A stretch of 64,000 nt of DNA, taken from assembly GCF_000092045.1 (NCBI RefSeq), contig NC_007761.1, positions 933,001 to 997,000 of the forward strand. The letters are read 5' to 3'. Made by a program: the position numbers and the translations under genes. Under the pieces are notes generated by a model that was given only the letters and a program-made list of their open reading frames with translations, did not search any database and had not been told where the DNA came from. Shown here in pieces: positions 1 through 8,561 of this stretch. How positions within the stretch are numbered: position 1 is the first letter of the stretch; each line of letters begins with the position of its first letter. Origin of the DNA: Rhizobium etli CFN 42. Lineage in GTDB: Bacteria > Pseudomonadota > Alphaproteobacteria > Rhizobiales > Rhizobiaceae.

Positions 1-849
1 GATCGTCAGCCGGATGATCTCCGAGGGAATGGAGAGGTAGTCCTCCTCGAAGCTGCCCATCAGCACCTGCGGCCATTCGACGAGGCCGGAAACTTCCTCC
101 AGCAGGCCTTCGTCTTCCACCAGTTCGAGCCCATTGGCAAAGGCGATGTCGCGGGCGTCGTGCAGGATGATGTCCTTGCGCCGCTCGGCGTCGAGGATGA
201 CCTTCGCCCTTTCCAGGCTCGCCGCATAATCGTCGAAGCGCCGCACCATGATCGCCTCGGGCGCATGGAAGCGGTGGCCGTAGGTGATGTTGGAGGCGGT
301 GATGCCGTCGATCTCGAAGGGGATGACGGTGGTTTCCTCATGTTCGGGGCCGAAGGTGCAGACGATCGATTGCAGCGGCCGCACCCAGCGCAGCGCTCCC
401 GGCGCGGAGGAAGCCTTGCCCCAGCGCATCGACTTCGGCCAGGGGAAATCGCGGATGATGCCGGGCATCACCTCGGCGACGATCTCTTCCGTCGCGCGGC
501 CTGGCTTGGAGATCACCGCGACGTAGAAATCGCCCTTCTTCGGATCGTTGACCACCTGCGCCTCGGAGATCGACGACAGGCCGGCGCCGCGTAAGAAACC
601 CTCGATTGCCTTCTCGTTGGCATCGGTGCGCGGCCCCTTGCGCTCCTCGCGCACATCGGCCGAGCGCGCCGTCAGGCCGTGAATGTCGAGCGCCAGCCGC
701 CGCGGCGTCCAATATTCGCGCGCGCCTTCGTAGGACAGGCCGGCTTCTACGAGCGCATCGGTGACGAGCTTCTTCAGGTCGCCGGCAGCCTTTCGCTGCA
801 TGCGGGCCGGAATCTCTTCGGAGCGGAGTTCGAGAAGAAGGTTTGGCAT
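1..849 (-). CDS. glyS: Glycyl-tRNA synthetase beta subunit, N-terminal part
   Basis: This is the first 283 codons of glyS; the rest lies beyond the left edge. The beta subunit works with GlyQ in the alpha2beta2 bacterial glycyl-tRNA synthetase, charging tRNA-Gly in the cytoplasm. The start is the ATG at 849-847. The protein begins [17 protein letters not shown], the usual N-terminus of the family, followed by the conserved stretches YWTPRRLA (about residues 46-53) and MRWG (about 140-143). The frame stays open to base 1. The gene is divergent from tex. glyQ would be expected upstream but is not next to it here, since the upstream neighbour is tex on the other strand. Family identity is clear from the N-terminus; the catalytic and anticodon-binding parts are not visible. 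Confidence 0.93.
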   Translation of the reverse strand, partial: MPNLLLELRSEEIPARMQRKAAGDLKKLVTDALVEAGLSYEGAREYWTPRRLALDIHGLTARSADVREERKGPRTDANEKAIEGFLRGAGLSSISEAQVVNDPKKGDFYVAVISKPGRATEEIVAEVMPGIIRDFPWPKSMRWGKASSAPGALRWVRPLQSIVCTFGPEHEETTVIPFEIDGITASNITYGHRFHAPEAIMVRRFDDYAASLERAKVILDAERRKDIILHDARDIAFANGLELVEDEGLLEEVSGLVEWPQVLMGSFEEDYLSIPSEIIRLTI

Positions 850-975
850 GTCACACTTTTCCTTGCGCCCGCGGGCAGGGCGATCCAAAACGTTGCTTCT
901 GCTATCAAAGAATGCCGCATCTGCACAACCGCAAAAACGGAAGTGAGCAATGGGGTGGATGGTTGGTAGGCGCTG

Positions 976-990
976 TGCCGTGTGGCCCCC
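976..990. repeat. Remnant end of a RIME-like intergenic repeat
   Basis: These 15 bases match the outer end of the palindromic element found complete at 5474-5606. Only one arm is recognisable here, between the divergent glyS and tex genes, so it looks like a decayed or truncated copy. Confidence 0.5.
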
Positions 991-1095
991 AATCCAATAA
1001 CTTCCGCTGTGGAAACCACAGTCGGGCATTGCCTTGCCGCTTTTCGCCGCTATGGTCCCGCAAATTTCGTCGAAACAGGAAATTCAGGGAAGCCC

Positions 1096-3405
1096 ATGGC
1101 CGCAGACCTCCGTTTTCTCGCAGCCCGCATTGCGGCCGAAATCAATGCCCGGCCGGATCAGGCCAAAGCCGCGATCGAACTGCTCGACGAAGGCGCAACC
1201 GTGCCCTTCATCGCACGCTACCGCAAGGAGGTGACGGGCGGGCTTGACGATACGCAGTTGCGCGATCTCGCCGAGCGGCTGGTCTATCTGCGCGAACTCG
1301 AAGCCCGGCGGGCCACGATCGTCGAATCGATCAGAAGCCAGGGCAAGATGACCGACGAGCTGATGGCCAAGGTGGCCGGCGCCGAGACCAAGGCCGAGCT
1401 CGAGGATCTCTATCTGCCCTATAAGCCAAAGCGCCGCACCCGCGCCGAAATCGCCCGCGAACGCGGCCTCGGCCCCCTTGCCGAGGCGATCCTTGCTGAC
1501 CGCGGCCAGGAACCGGCGGCGCTCGCCGAGGGCTTCGTCACCGCTGATGTGCCCGATGTGAAGACGGCGCTCGAAGGCGCGCGCGACATCATCGCCGAAG
1601 GCATTGCCGAAAATGCCGATCTGCTCGGCAGGCTGCGCGCCCATATGCGCCAGGCATCGCTGCTGAAGGCCAAGGTCGTCGACGGCAAGCAGGCGGCAGG
1701 CGAGAAGTTTTCCGACTATTTCGACCATTCCGAACGCTGGGCGACGGCGCCCGGCCACCGCGCGCTCGCCATGCTGCGCGGCTGGAACGAGGAGGTGCTG
1801 ACGCTGACGATCGAGGCCGATGCCGAGACCGCTTCGCCGAACAAGCCGGTCGAGCGCATGATCGCCGCGGCCTATGAGATCGGTGCAAGCCGTCCCGGCG
1901 ACCGCTGGCTGATGGAGGTCGCCAGCTGGACCTGGCGCGTCAAGCTTTCCATGTCGCTGTCGCTCGACCTGATGCGGGAGCTGCGTGAAAGGGCCGAAGA
2001 GGAGGCGATCCATGTCTTCGCCCGCAATCTGAAGGATCTGCTGCTCGCCGCCCCCGCCGGCTCGCGCGCGACGATGGGTCTCGATCCCGGCATTCGCACC
2101 GGCGTCAAAGTCGCTGTCGTCGACGGAACCGGCAAGGTGGTGGCGACCTCGACCGTCTATCCCTTCCAGCCGAGGAACGACGTGCGCGGCGCCCAGGTCG
2201 AGCTCGCATCGCTGATCCGCAAGCACAATGTCGAGCTGATCTCGATCGGCAACGGCACCGGCAGCCGTGAGACTGAAAAGCTGGTGGCCGACATGCTGGC
2301 CGAACTGCCGGCCCCGAAGCCGACCAAGGTCATCGTCTCGGAAGCCGGGGCCTCGGTCTATTCCGCCTCGGCGACCGGTGCAGCCGAGTTTCCCGATCTC
2401 GACGTGTCGCTGCGCGGCGCCGTCTCCATCGCGCGGCGCCTGCAGGATCCGCTCGCCGAACTCGTCAAGATTGAGCCGAAGTCGATCGGCGTCGGCCAGT
2501 ATCAGCACGATGTCGACCAGCAGAAGCTGTCGCGTTCGCTCGATGCCGTGGTCGAAGACGCGGTGAACGCCGTCGGCGTCGATTTGAACACCGCCTCGGC
2601 GCCGTTGCTCGCCCGTGTCTCCGGCCTCGGCCCGTCAATCGCCGAAGCCATCGTACGCCACCGCGACAGCGAGGGCCGTTTCGAGACGCGCCGCGATCTT
2701 CTGAAGGTCGCAAGACTCGGCAGCCGCACCTTCGAACAATGCGCCGGCTTCCTGCGCATTCCGAACGGTAAGGAGCCGCTCGACGCCTCCTCGGTCCACC
2801 CCGAGGCCTACGGCGTCGCCAAGAAGATCGTCGCCGCCTGCGGCCGCGACCTGCGCGCGCTGATGGGCGACAGCGCCGTCTTGAAATCGGTCGATCCGCG
2901 TCAGTTCATTGATGAAAAATTCGGCCTGCCGACGGTCAAGGACATCATCGCCGAATTGGAAAAGCCCGGCCGCGACCCGCGTCCGAGCTTCAAGACCGCG
3001 ACCTTCGCCGAGGGTGTCAACGAGATTTCCGACCTGACGCCGGGCATGGTGCTCGAAGGTACGGTCACCAATGTCGCCGCCTTCGGCGCCTTCGTCGATA
3101 TCGGCGTGCACCAGGACGGTCTGGTGCACGTGTCGCAGCTCGCCGATCGTTTCGTCAAGGACCCGCATGAGGTCGTCAAGGCGGGGGATGTCGTAAAGGT
3201 GCGGGTCGTGGAAGTCGATGCCAAGCGCAAGCGCATCGGTCTTTCCATGCGCCGCGACGATGGTTCTTCGGCGTCTCAGCCGCGTGGTGATTCTCGCGGA
3301 CGTCAGGGCGGCCGACCGCAGAACGATCGCCGGCCCGCATCTCCGAAACCAGAGAGCCAGGGTGCTTTCGGCGCGGCACTCGCCGAAGCCATGAAGCGAA
3401 AATAA
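1096..3405 (+). CDS. tex: Tex-family S1 RNA-binding transcription accessory protein
   Basis: A 769-residue protein of full family length. Tex is a cytoplasmic nucleic-acid-binding protein linked to transcription and RNA metabolism; its exact role is still debated. From N to C it shows the Tex N-terminal helical domain with PFIARYRKE near residue 40, a YqgF/RNase H-like domain beginning [10 protein letters not shown] near residue 328, helix-hairpin-helix segments around 500-560 ([13 protein letters not shown]), and a C-terminal S1 domain near 650-720 ([16 protein letters not shown]). A basic, low-complexity tail follows. The frame is open further upstream, but ATG 1096 is preceded by a purine-rich AGGAAATTCAGGGA site and matches the usual family start. 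It is monocistronic and divergent from glyS. Confidence 0.95.
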   Translation: MAADLRFLAARIAAEINARPDQAKAAIELLDEGATVPFIARYRKEVTGGLDDTQLRDLAERLVYLRELEARRATIVESIRSQGKMTDELMAKVAGAETKAELEDLYLPYKPKRRTRAEIARERGLGPLAEAILADRGQEPAALAEGFVTADVPDVKTALEGARDIIAEGIAENADLLGRLRAHMRQASLLKAKVVDGKQAAGEKFSDYFDHSERWATAPGHRALAMLRGWNEEVLTLTIEADAETASPNKPVERMIAAAYEIGASRPGDRWLMEVASWTWRVKLSMSLSLDLMRELRERAEEEAIHVFARNLKDLLLAAPAGSRATMGLDPGIRTGVKVAVVDGTGKVVATSTVYPFQPRNDVRGAQVELASLIRKHNVELISIGNGTGSRETEKLVADMLAELPAPKPTKVIVSEAGASVYSASATGAAEFPDLDVSLRGAVSIARRLQDPLAELVKIEPKSIGVGQYQHDVDQQKLSRSLDAVVEDAVNAVGVDLNTASAPLLARVSGLGPSIAEAIVRHRDSEGRFETRRDLLKVARLGSRTFEQCAGFLRIPNGKEPLDASSVHPEAYGVAKKIVAACGRDLRALMGDSAVLKSVDPRQFIDEKFGLPTVKDIIAELEKPGRDPRPSFKTATFAEGVNEISDLTPGMVLEGTVTNVAAFGAFVDIGVHQDGLVHVSQLADRFVKDPHEVVKAGDVVKVRVVEVDAKRKRIGLSMRRDDGSSASQPRGDSRGRQGGRPQNDRRPASPKPESQGAFGAALAEAMKRK

Positions 3406-3538
3406 GGGTTTAGCCGGTATTCTGGCAAAAATGCAACAGTTTGGCAGCGTTCTGCGCGGACTGCTAAATCCGGCGCTTGTAAGGCGAGGGAGAGCTATTA
3501 AGTTGATGTGACCATCCTGTCACATTTGCGAGGCGTCC

Positions 3539-4798
3539 ATGGCGTCGGCTTTCTTATCGATCGTCCAGCAAATCATCCGCAAGGGTTCGTTGAAACTTAC
3601 CCTTGCCAATGGCGAGACACACGTGATCGGCGACGGCACCGGCGAGATGGTGGTCGCCCGCCTTGCCGATCAGGAGGCCGAAGACGCCATCCGGCGCGAC
3701 CCGACGATGAAGCTCGGGGAGATGTATATGCAGGGCCGGTTCATTCTCGAACAGGGCAACATCTACGACTTCCTGTCGCTGGTGAAGCAGAACACCACCA
3801 ACGAGATCTTCGATTTCAAGATGGCGGCGCTGCTCGTCGGCCGCATTGCCTGGCAGCAGCTGAAGAGCCGCGTGCCGGTCAATCGCAACAAGCACAATGT
3901 CGCCCACCATTACGACCTCTCGGCCAAGCTCTTCGATCTGTTTCTCGATGAGGACTGGCAATATTCCTGCGCTTATTTCGAGCCGCCGGGCATCGGTCTC
4001 GACGAGGCGCAGCTCGCCAAGAAACGCCATATCGCCGCCAAGCTCCTGCTCAAGCCCAACCAGCGCATCCTGGAGATCGGCTCCGGCTGGGGCGGCATGG
4101 GCATGTATCTGGCGGAGGCGACGGAGGGCGCCGATTTCACCGGCATTACGCTCAGCGAGGAGCAGCTCAAGGTCTCCCGCAGCCGCGCCGAAAAGCGCGG
4201 CCTTTCCGAGCGGGTCCGTTTCGAGCTGCAGGATTACCGCACCATGAACGGCCGGAAGTTCGACCGCATCGTCTCGGTCGGCATGTTCGAGCATGTCGGG
4301 ATCGGCAATTACGGCAATTTCTTCCGCAAGGTATCGGATCTGCTCGACGATAACGGCGTCATGGTGCTGCATTCGATCGGCCGCCCGAAGCCGAGTTTCG
4401 GCACCAATGCCTTCATCGAGAAATATATCTTTCCCGGCGGCTATATCCCGTCCGTCGGCGAGGTCGTGCCGCCGCTCGAAAAGGCCGGGCTGCTGGTCAA
4501 GGATATCGAAATCCTGCCGATGCACTATGCCTATACGCTGCGCCATTGGCGCGAGCGTTTCGTGGCGCGCAAGGCCGAAGCCGTGGCCCTTTACGACGAG
4601 CAGTTCTTCCGCATGTGGGAGTTTTATCTGGCCGGTTCGGAAATGGGCTTCCGCTGGGACGAGCTCTTCATCCTGCAGATCCAGATCGCCAAGAACCAGT
4701 TCGCCGTTCCCGACAACCGCAATTATATCGCGGAGAACGAAGCGAAGCTGAAGGAATTCGAGGCGAGGCGGGCACCACTGGAAAAGGTGACGTTCTGA
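3539..4798 (+). CDS. cfa: Cyclopropane-fatty-acyl-phospholipid synthase
   Basis: A 419-residue SAM-dependent enzyme that adds a methylene bridge across the double bond of unsaturated acyl chains in membrane phospholipids, typically in stationary phase or under stress. The SAM-binding glycine motif LEIGSGWGGMGMYL lies near residues 178-191. The family segments SVGMFEHVG (near 245) and FIEKYIFPGGYIPS (near 292-305) are present. The N-terminal 130 residues form the usual lipid-binding extension. Rhizobial genomes often carry more than one cfa paralogue, so the gene symbol gives the family and not the specific paralogue. It lies 133 bp after tex and 34 bp before a histidine phosphatase gene on the same strand. 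Confidence 0.92.
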   Translation: MASAFLSIVQQIIRKGSLKLTLANGETHVIGDGTGEMVVARLADQEAEDAIRRDPTMKLGEMYMQGRFILEQGNIYDFLSLVKQNTTNEIFDFKMAALLVGRIAWQQLKSRVPVNRNKHNVAHHYDLSAKLFDLFLDEDWQYSCAYFEPPGIGLDEAQLAKKRHIAAKLLLKPNQRILEIGSGWGGMGMYLAEATEGADFTGITLSEEQLKVSRSRAEKRGLSERVRFELQDYRTMNGRKFDRIVSVGMFEHVGIGNYGNFFRKVSDLLDDNGVMVLHSIGRPKPSFGTNAFIEKYIFPGGYIPSVGEVVPPLEKAGLLVKDIEILPMHYAYTLRHWRERFVARKAEAVALYDEQFFRMWEFYLAGSEMGFRWDELFILQIQIAKNQFAVPDNRNYIAENEAKLKEFEARRAPLEKVTF

Positions 4799-4832
4799 GC
4801 GACAGCGGTCGGACCTATGAGAGGACATGCCG

Positions 4833-5414
4833 ATGAGCAGCGCGTTTCCCGAGATCTATCTCGTCCGCCACGGCGAGACTGAATGGAGCCGGTCGGGGCG
4901 CCACACCGGACGCAGCGACATTCCGCTGACGGCGGTGGGCGAGGCCGCCGCCCGCAAGCTTGCCGAGCGGCTGTCGGGCCTCTCCTTCGCTGCCGTCTGG
5001 TCGAGCCCCTCCGAGCGCGCCCGCAAGACCTGCGCGCTCGCCGGCTTCGGCTCGGGCGCGGTGATCCGTGAGGATCTCGCCGAATGGGACTACGGCGCCT
5101 ATGAAGGCATCACGACGAAGGAGATTCTGGGGAAGCGCCCCGGCTGGCAGCTCTTTCGCGACGGCTGCCCAAGTGGCGAAACCGCTGCCGATGTCGGCGC
5201 CCGTGCCGACGCCGTGGTCGAGGCGCTTCGCCAGGCGGGTGCTCCGGTCCTGATCTTCTCCAGTTCGCATTTCCTGCGCGTGCTTGCCGCCCGTTGGCTC
5301 GGCCTGCCGCCGCAGGGCGGCGCGCTTTTTTCCCTCGATACCACAAGCATCAGCGTGCTCGGCTACGAACACGACTTGGCCGAACCGGTCATTCGTCAGT
5401 GGAACCAGCGGTAG
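4833..5414 (+). CDS. Histidine phosphatase family protein (phosphoglycerate mutase-like)
   Basis: A 193-residue branch of the histidine phosphatase superfamily. The phosphohistidine motif LVRHGETEW lies at the N-terminus, and a second conserved stretch near residue 85 (EWDYGAYEG) carries the proton-donor region. The late histidine is in FSSSHFLRVLAARW near 147. The substrate is unknown; small members act on sugar phosphates, nucleotides or other small molecules. Two in-frame ATGs exist. The one at 4827 has only 1 nt after the GAGAGGA ribosome-binding sequence, whereas 4833 has 7 nt, so 4833 is preferred. It is probably cotranscribed with cfa. Confidence 0.85.
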   Translation: MSSAFPEIYLVRHGETEWSRSGRHTGRSDIPLTAVGEAAARKLAERLSGLSFAAVWSSPSERARKTCALAGFGSGAVIREDLAEWDYGAYEGITTKEILGKRPGWQLFRDGCPSGETAADVGARADAVVEALRQAGAPVLIFSSSHFLRVLAARWLGLPPQGGALFSLDTTSISVLGYEHDLAEPVIRQWNQR

Positions 5415-5473
5415 GGATGCTGGGGGGAGTGCGGTGATGTCGCTTCAGAATGATGAAATCGCCGTTGGCACCG

Positions 5474-5606
5474 TGCCGTGTGGCCCCCTCAGCGAGCAGC
5501 ACCGCCGTCACTCCTAGCTACAGTGCTAGGGAACGAGACGCTGCCGCGATTCCCTTCTCCCCTCGGGGAGAAGATGCCGGCAGGCAGATGAGGGGGCCGC
5601 ACGGCA
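5474..5606. repeat. RIME-like palindromic intergenic repeat, complete copy
   Basis: A 133-bp element bounded by 18-bp inverted ends (5474-5491 and 5589-5606, 17 of 18 matching). It holds an inner hairpin at 5554-5573 with 9-bp GC-rich arms and a 2-base loop. It resembles the Rhizobium-specific intergenic mosaic elements. It makes up much of the 308-bp gap between the phosphatase and MipA genes, where I see no gene, and could act as a transcript-end hairpin for the upstream operon. Confidence 0.75.
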
Positions 5607-5722
5607 GGACTTTTATTGGCACACTTTGGTCGCCGTGGTTAACATTGGCGTAACGACCTCACGATAAATGCAGCCATCGCCGCCCTCCGCGGCTGTGTTT
5701 TTGCGTTTTCTGGGGTGCGGAC

Positions 5723-6535
5723 GTGTTTCATCGATCAGTCGTATCGATCTCTTTCATTATTGCTTTTTCATCCTTCGCTCCCGCGGCCGCACAGGACAGC
5801 GGGCAACATTTCTGGTCGGGCGACTGGTATCTGAACGTCGGCGTCGCCGGCTTCTCGGCTCCGAAATTTGAAGGCGCCTCGCGCAATGAATTCAAGTTCA
5901 GCCCGCTGATCTCAGTCGGCCGGCAGGGCGCCGGCCCGCGCTTTTCCTCGCGCAACGACAATCCCTCTTTCGCTCTGATCGACAAAGGTGCTTTCCGCGC
6001 CGGCATCGTCGGCAAGTTCGTGCCAGAGCGCGATGCTGATGACGATCACGACCTGAAGGGCATGAAAAAGGTCAAGTGGGGTGCCGAGGTCGGCGGCTTC
6101 GCCGAGGTCTATCCGACCGATTTCCTGCGCGCCCGGGCCGAAGTTCGCCAGGGCGTCCGCTCCCATGACGGCGTCGTCGCTGATCTTGCCGTCGATGCCT
6201 TCACCGATATTGCACCCGACTTGCAGCTGTCGGGCGGCCCGCGCGCCACATTTGCGACCAGCGGCTATTACGACGCCTATTACGGCGTCAGCGCCAAGCA
6301 CGCCGCAGCAAGCGGCCTCGATCCCTACAAACCTTCGTCGGGCATCCAGTCCTATGGCGCCGGCGCGGCGCTCACCTGGAAGGCGACCGAAAACCTGTCG
6401 GCAAGCTCCTTCCTCGAATATAAGCGGCTTGCCGGTCCCGCCGCCGACAGCAGCCTGGTGCGCGACCGTGGCTCGAAGAACCAGCTCCTGATCGGCGTCT
6501 CGGCGACCTACAAGTTCAATTTCTCGCTGCAGTGA
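5723..6535 (+). CDS. MipA/OmpV family outer-membrane protein
   Basis: A 270-residue protein starting at a GTG preceded by GGGGTGCGGA. Residues 1-24 are a signal peptide ending in APAAAQ. The mature part begins with WSGDWYLNVGVAGFSAPKFEG, typical of the MipA/OmpV beta-barrel family, followed by a segment on smooth versus rough surface charge and many alternating strands. It ends in an aromatic-containing strand, TYKFNFSLQ, as in outer-membrane barrels. Family members have been reported as scaffold proteins for murein synthesis or as porin-like antigens; the role in rhizobia is not established. It is monocistronic and lies just downstream of the palindromic repeat. Confidence 0.85.
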   Translation: MFHRSVVSISFIIAFSSFAPAAAQDSGQHFWSGDWYLNVGVAGFSAPKFEGASRNEFKFSPLISVGRQGAGPRFSSRNDNPSFALIDKGAFRAGIVGKFVPERDADDDHDLKGMKKVKWGAEVGGFAEVYPTDFLRARAEVRQGVRSHDGVVADLAVDAFTDIAPDLQLSGGPRATFATSGYYDAYYGVSAKHAAASGLDPYKPSSGIQSYGAGAALTWKATENLSASSFLEYKRLAGPAADSSLVRDRGSKNQLLIGVSATYKFNFSLQ

Positions 6536-6642
6536 GCCAGCGTAATCGCCCGCGGCGGTTCCGGGGATAACGACCTGCATTAAACAAAGAGCCAAAGAGC
6601 CGCGGGGATCGCTTCTTGACCGGATCGCCGGGCCGCCGCTAG

Positions 6643-7611
6643 ATGAGCGGCATGCAAGACTCCGACCATTTTAACGATCGCGTCTCCGACGCACCTTCCG
6701 ATAACTGGGTCTACCGGATCCTGCCGCCGTGGCTCTGGCCGTATGCGCAGCTTGCACGCTGGGATCGCCCGATCGGCTGGCAGCTCTTGATGTGGCCGTG
6801 CTTCTGGTCGGCCACGCTCGCCTCCAACGCGGCGATCGGCCAGGGGCTCTATTCCGGCAGCCTGCTGGTGTCTCACCTTTTCCTCTATTTCATCGGCGCC
6901 GTCGCCATGCGTGGCGCCGGCTGCACCTATAACGATCTCGTCGACCACGAGATCGACATGGAAGTGGCGCGCACCCGTTCGCGTCCGCTGCCCTCCGGCC
7001 GCGTCACCCGTGCCCGCGCGAAAATCTTCATCGGCATTCAGGCGCTGGTCGGCCTATTCGTGCTCTTGCAGTTCAACTGGTTCACCGTCTGTCTCGGCCT
7101 GCTCTCGCTTGGTATCGTGGCACTTTATCCCTATGCCAAGCGGTTCACCGACTGGCCGCAATTCTATCTCGGCCTTGCCTTTTCCTGGGGCGCGCTGATG
7201 GGCTGGGCCGGCATTCTGGGCGGCCTCTCCTTTGCCGCCATCCTGCTCTATGCCGCCTCCGTCGCCTGGACGATCGGTTACGACACGATCTATGCGCATC
7301 AGGACAAGGAGGATGACGAGCTGATCGGCGTGCGCTCCACCGCGCGCCTCTTCGGCGATAAGACGAGGCAATGGCTGGTCGGCCTTTATGGGCTGACGCT
7401 GGTACTGATGTTTGCGGCCTTCGCGCTCGCCGGCGCCAATCTCATCGCCTTTATTGCCTTGTTCGGCGCGGCCGGCATGTTCGCCTGGCAGATCGTCCGG
7501 CTTGATATCAACGATCCCGCCCAATGCCTGGCGCTCTTCAAGTCGAACAACCGCGTCGGCTTGACCATCTTCCTCGGCCTGTTCTTTTCGCTGCTCTTCG
7601 CCATTCCCTGA
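6643..7611 (+). CDS. ubiA: 4-hydroxybenzoate polyprenyltransferase
   Basis: A 322-residue integral membrane prenyltransferase that attaches the polyprenyl chain to 4-hydroxybenzoate in ubiquinone synthesis. The first aspartate-rich motif, NDLVDHEIDMEVARTRSRPL, is near residue 103. The second, YDTIYAHQDKEDDELIGV, is near 215. Both bind Mg-diphosphate. Eight to nine hydrophobic helices surround them. There is no good ribosome-binding site before ATG 6643, and a second ATG at 6652 is possible. A GC-rich hairpin with T/A flanks follows at 7635-7658, between this gene and the convergent DUF6101 gene. Confidence 0.95.
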   Translation: MSGMQDSDHFNDRVSDAPSDNWVYRILPPWLWPYAQLARWDRPIGWQLLMWPCFWSATLASNAAIGQGLYSGSLLVSHLFLYFIGAVAMRGAGCTYNDLVDHEIDMEVARTRSRPLPSGRVTRARAKIFIGIQALVGLFVLLQFNWFTVCLGLLSLGIVALYPYAKRFTDWPQFYLGLAFSWGALMGWAGILGGLSFAAILLYAASVAWTIGYDTIYAHQDKEDDELIGVRSTARLFGDKTRQWLVGLYGLTLVLMFAAFALAGANLIAFIALFGAAGMFAWQIVRLDINDPAQCLALFKSNNRVGLTIFLGLFFSLLFAIP

Positions 7612-7634
7612 ATGGAGCGACGCGTGAAACGACA

Positions 7635-7658
7635 AAACCCGGCGCGGGCGCCGGGTTT
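7635..7658. terminator. Bidirectional intrinsic terminator between ubiA and the DUF6101 gene
   Basis: A perfect 9-bp stem (7635-7643 and 7650-7658) of GC-rich core flanked by AAA/TTT, with a 6-base loop. It lies between two convergent genes, so it can serve both strands. Confidence 0.75.
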
Positions 7659-7693
7659 CCAATGTTCGCGAAAACGAAGTGTCGCGATATCGC

Positions 7694-8260
7694 TCAGTTG
7701 CGGGCGATGATTTCCTTGCCTTCGATCCGCATGGCGACGCCGAGCTGGCCGGTGGTGCGGCGCACCAGGAAGCGCGGACGGCGGTTGGCGAAGTAGGAAT
7801 GGCGGCGGCGCGGCTTCAGATCGCCGGTGCGGAGCGCGCCGATATGGTCTTCGAGCGGCCGCGCGACGCCGTCGGCCTCGACCATCAGCATCGGAATGCG
7901 GAAGGCCTCGGACCAGCTGCGCCAGTCGGCGGCGATGTCGCTGAGATCATGGGCGACGAGCAGCGGAATGCAGAGTTCCGGATCCGCATGGTGAAGCTCG
8001 AGCGTAACGGTCACCTCGCCGTCGCCATGGTCGATGGCGCGGGCGGCGACACCCTTGAAGACGCGCTTCGGCAGGGCAATCGAGAGCGGCAGGCCGCTGG
8101 ACGGAAGGACTTTGCGCAGCACCGCGCCGCGTTCGTCCAAGGTGATGCTGACGTCATCCGAACAATCATGGATGGCGTAGCTGACCTGCTGCGGGAAGCG
8201 GGACGGATCGAGACGCAGCGTCGTGCCAGCCCAAGCGGGCTTCAAAACGGGATTGTTCAT
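7694..8260 (-). CDS. DUF6101 family protein
   Basis: A 188-residue soluble protein. I match it from memory to the DUF6101 family found in Rhizobiales; its function is unknown. Visible features are a conserved centre LPLSIALPKRVFKGVAARA (about residues 56-74), LLVAHDLSDIAADWRSW (about 99-115), and an arginine-rich C-terminal segment RRRHSYFANRRPRFLVRR (about 151-168). No signal peptide or membrane segment is seen. The ATG at 8260 has a good site, AAGGGTAG, 7 nt upstream. It is divergent from the large DUF1217 gene across a 301-bp region. Confidence 0.75.
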   Translation of the reverse strand: MNNPVLKPAWAGTTLRLDPSRFPQQVSYAIHDCSDDVSITLDERGAVLRKVLPSSGLPLSIALPKRVFKGVAARAIDHGDGEVTVTLELHHADPELCIPLLVAHDLSDIAADWRSWSEAFRIPMLMVEADGVARPLEDHIGALRTGDLKPRRRHSYFANRRPRFLVRRTTGQLGVAMRIEGKEIIARN

Positions 8261-8561
8261 TTCATTCTACCCTTGTCTTACCTGAGAGCCGGTTTGCGGT
8301 CTTCTCCTCGGGACTTTTCGTCCTCTATGGCCGACAATAGGCGGCCCCCCTTCCGTACAGCTTAAAAATTGCGGTTAAGAAAACTTTGCCTCCCCTGATG
8401 GTTATCAAAACCGAATCCGGCAGGGTTTCCGGAAGGTGAACGGTGTGCTGACCTGAAATGACGCAACCCAAAGGTAAGTCTCGGGTAAGTTTTGCGTGGC
8501 AAAATGTGCCTACCAGCAGTTCGTCGTTCTTTTAGAGATTTTGCCGAAAAGGGCGCTTTTC
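8261..8561. other. Divergent regulatory region, DUF6101 and DUF1217 genes
   Basis: A 301-bp region with no gene. It must hold both promoters. The minus-strand leader of the DUF6101 gene contains a CTCTCAGGTAA stretch near 8280-8290, reminiscent of the 3' end of glycine aptamers, but the rest of that fold is absent. I see no clear sigma-70 pair or inverted repeat. Confidence 0.4.

Noticed and set aside
1084..2508. Minus-strand frame of 474 codons in tex
   Set aside because: Shadow of tex; no family resemblance.
8271..8360. Possible glycine riboswitch in the DUF6101 leader (minus strand, CTCTCAGGTAA)
   Set aside because: The conserved GCCGAAGG and paired 5' GAGAG strand of the glycine aptamer are not found, and the downstream gene is not a glycine gene.
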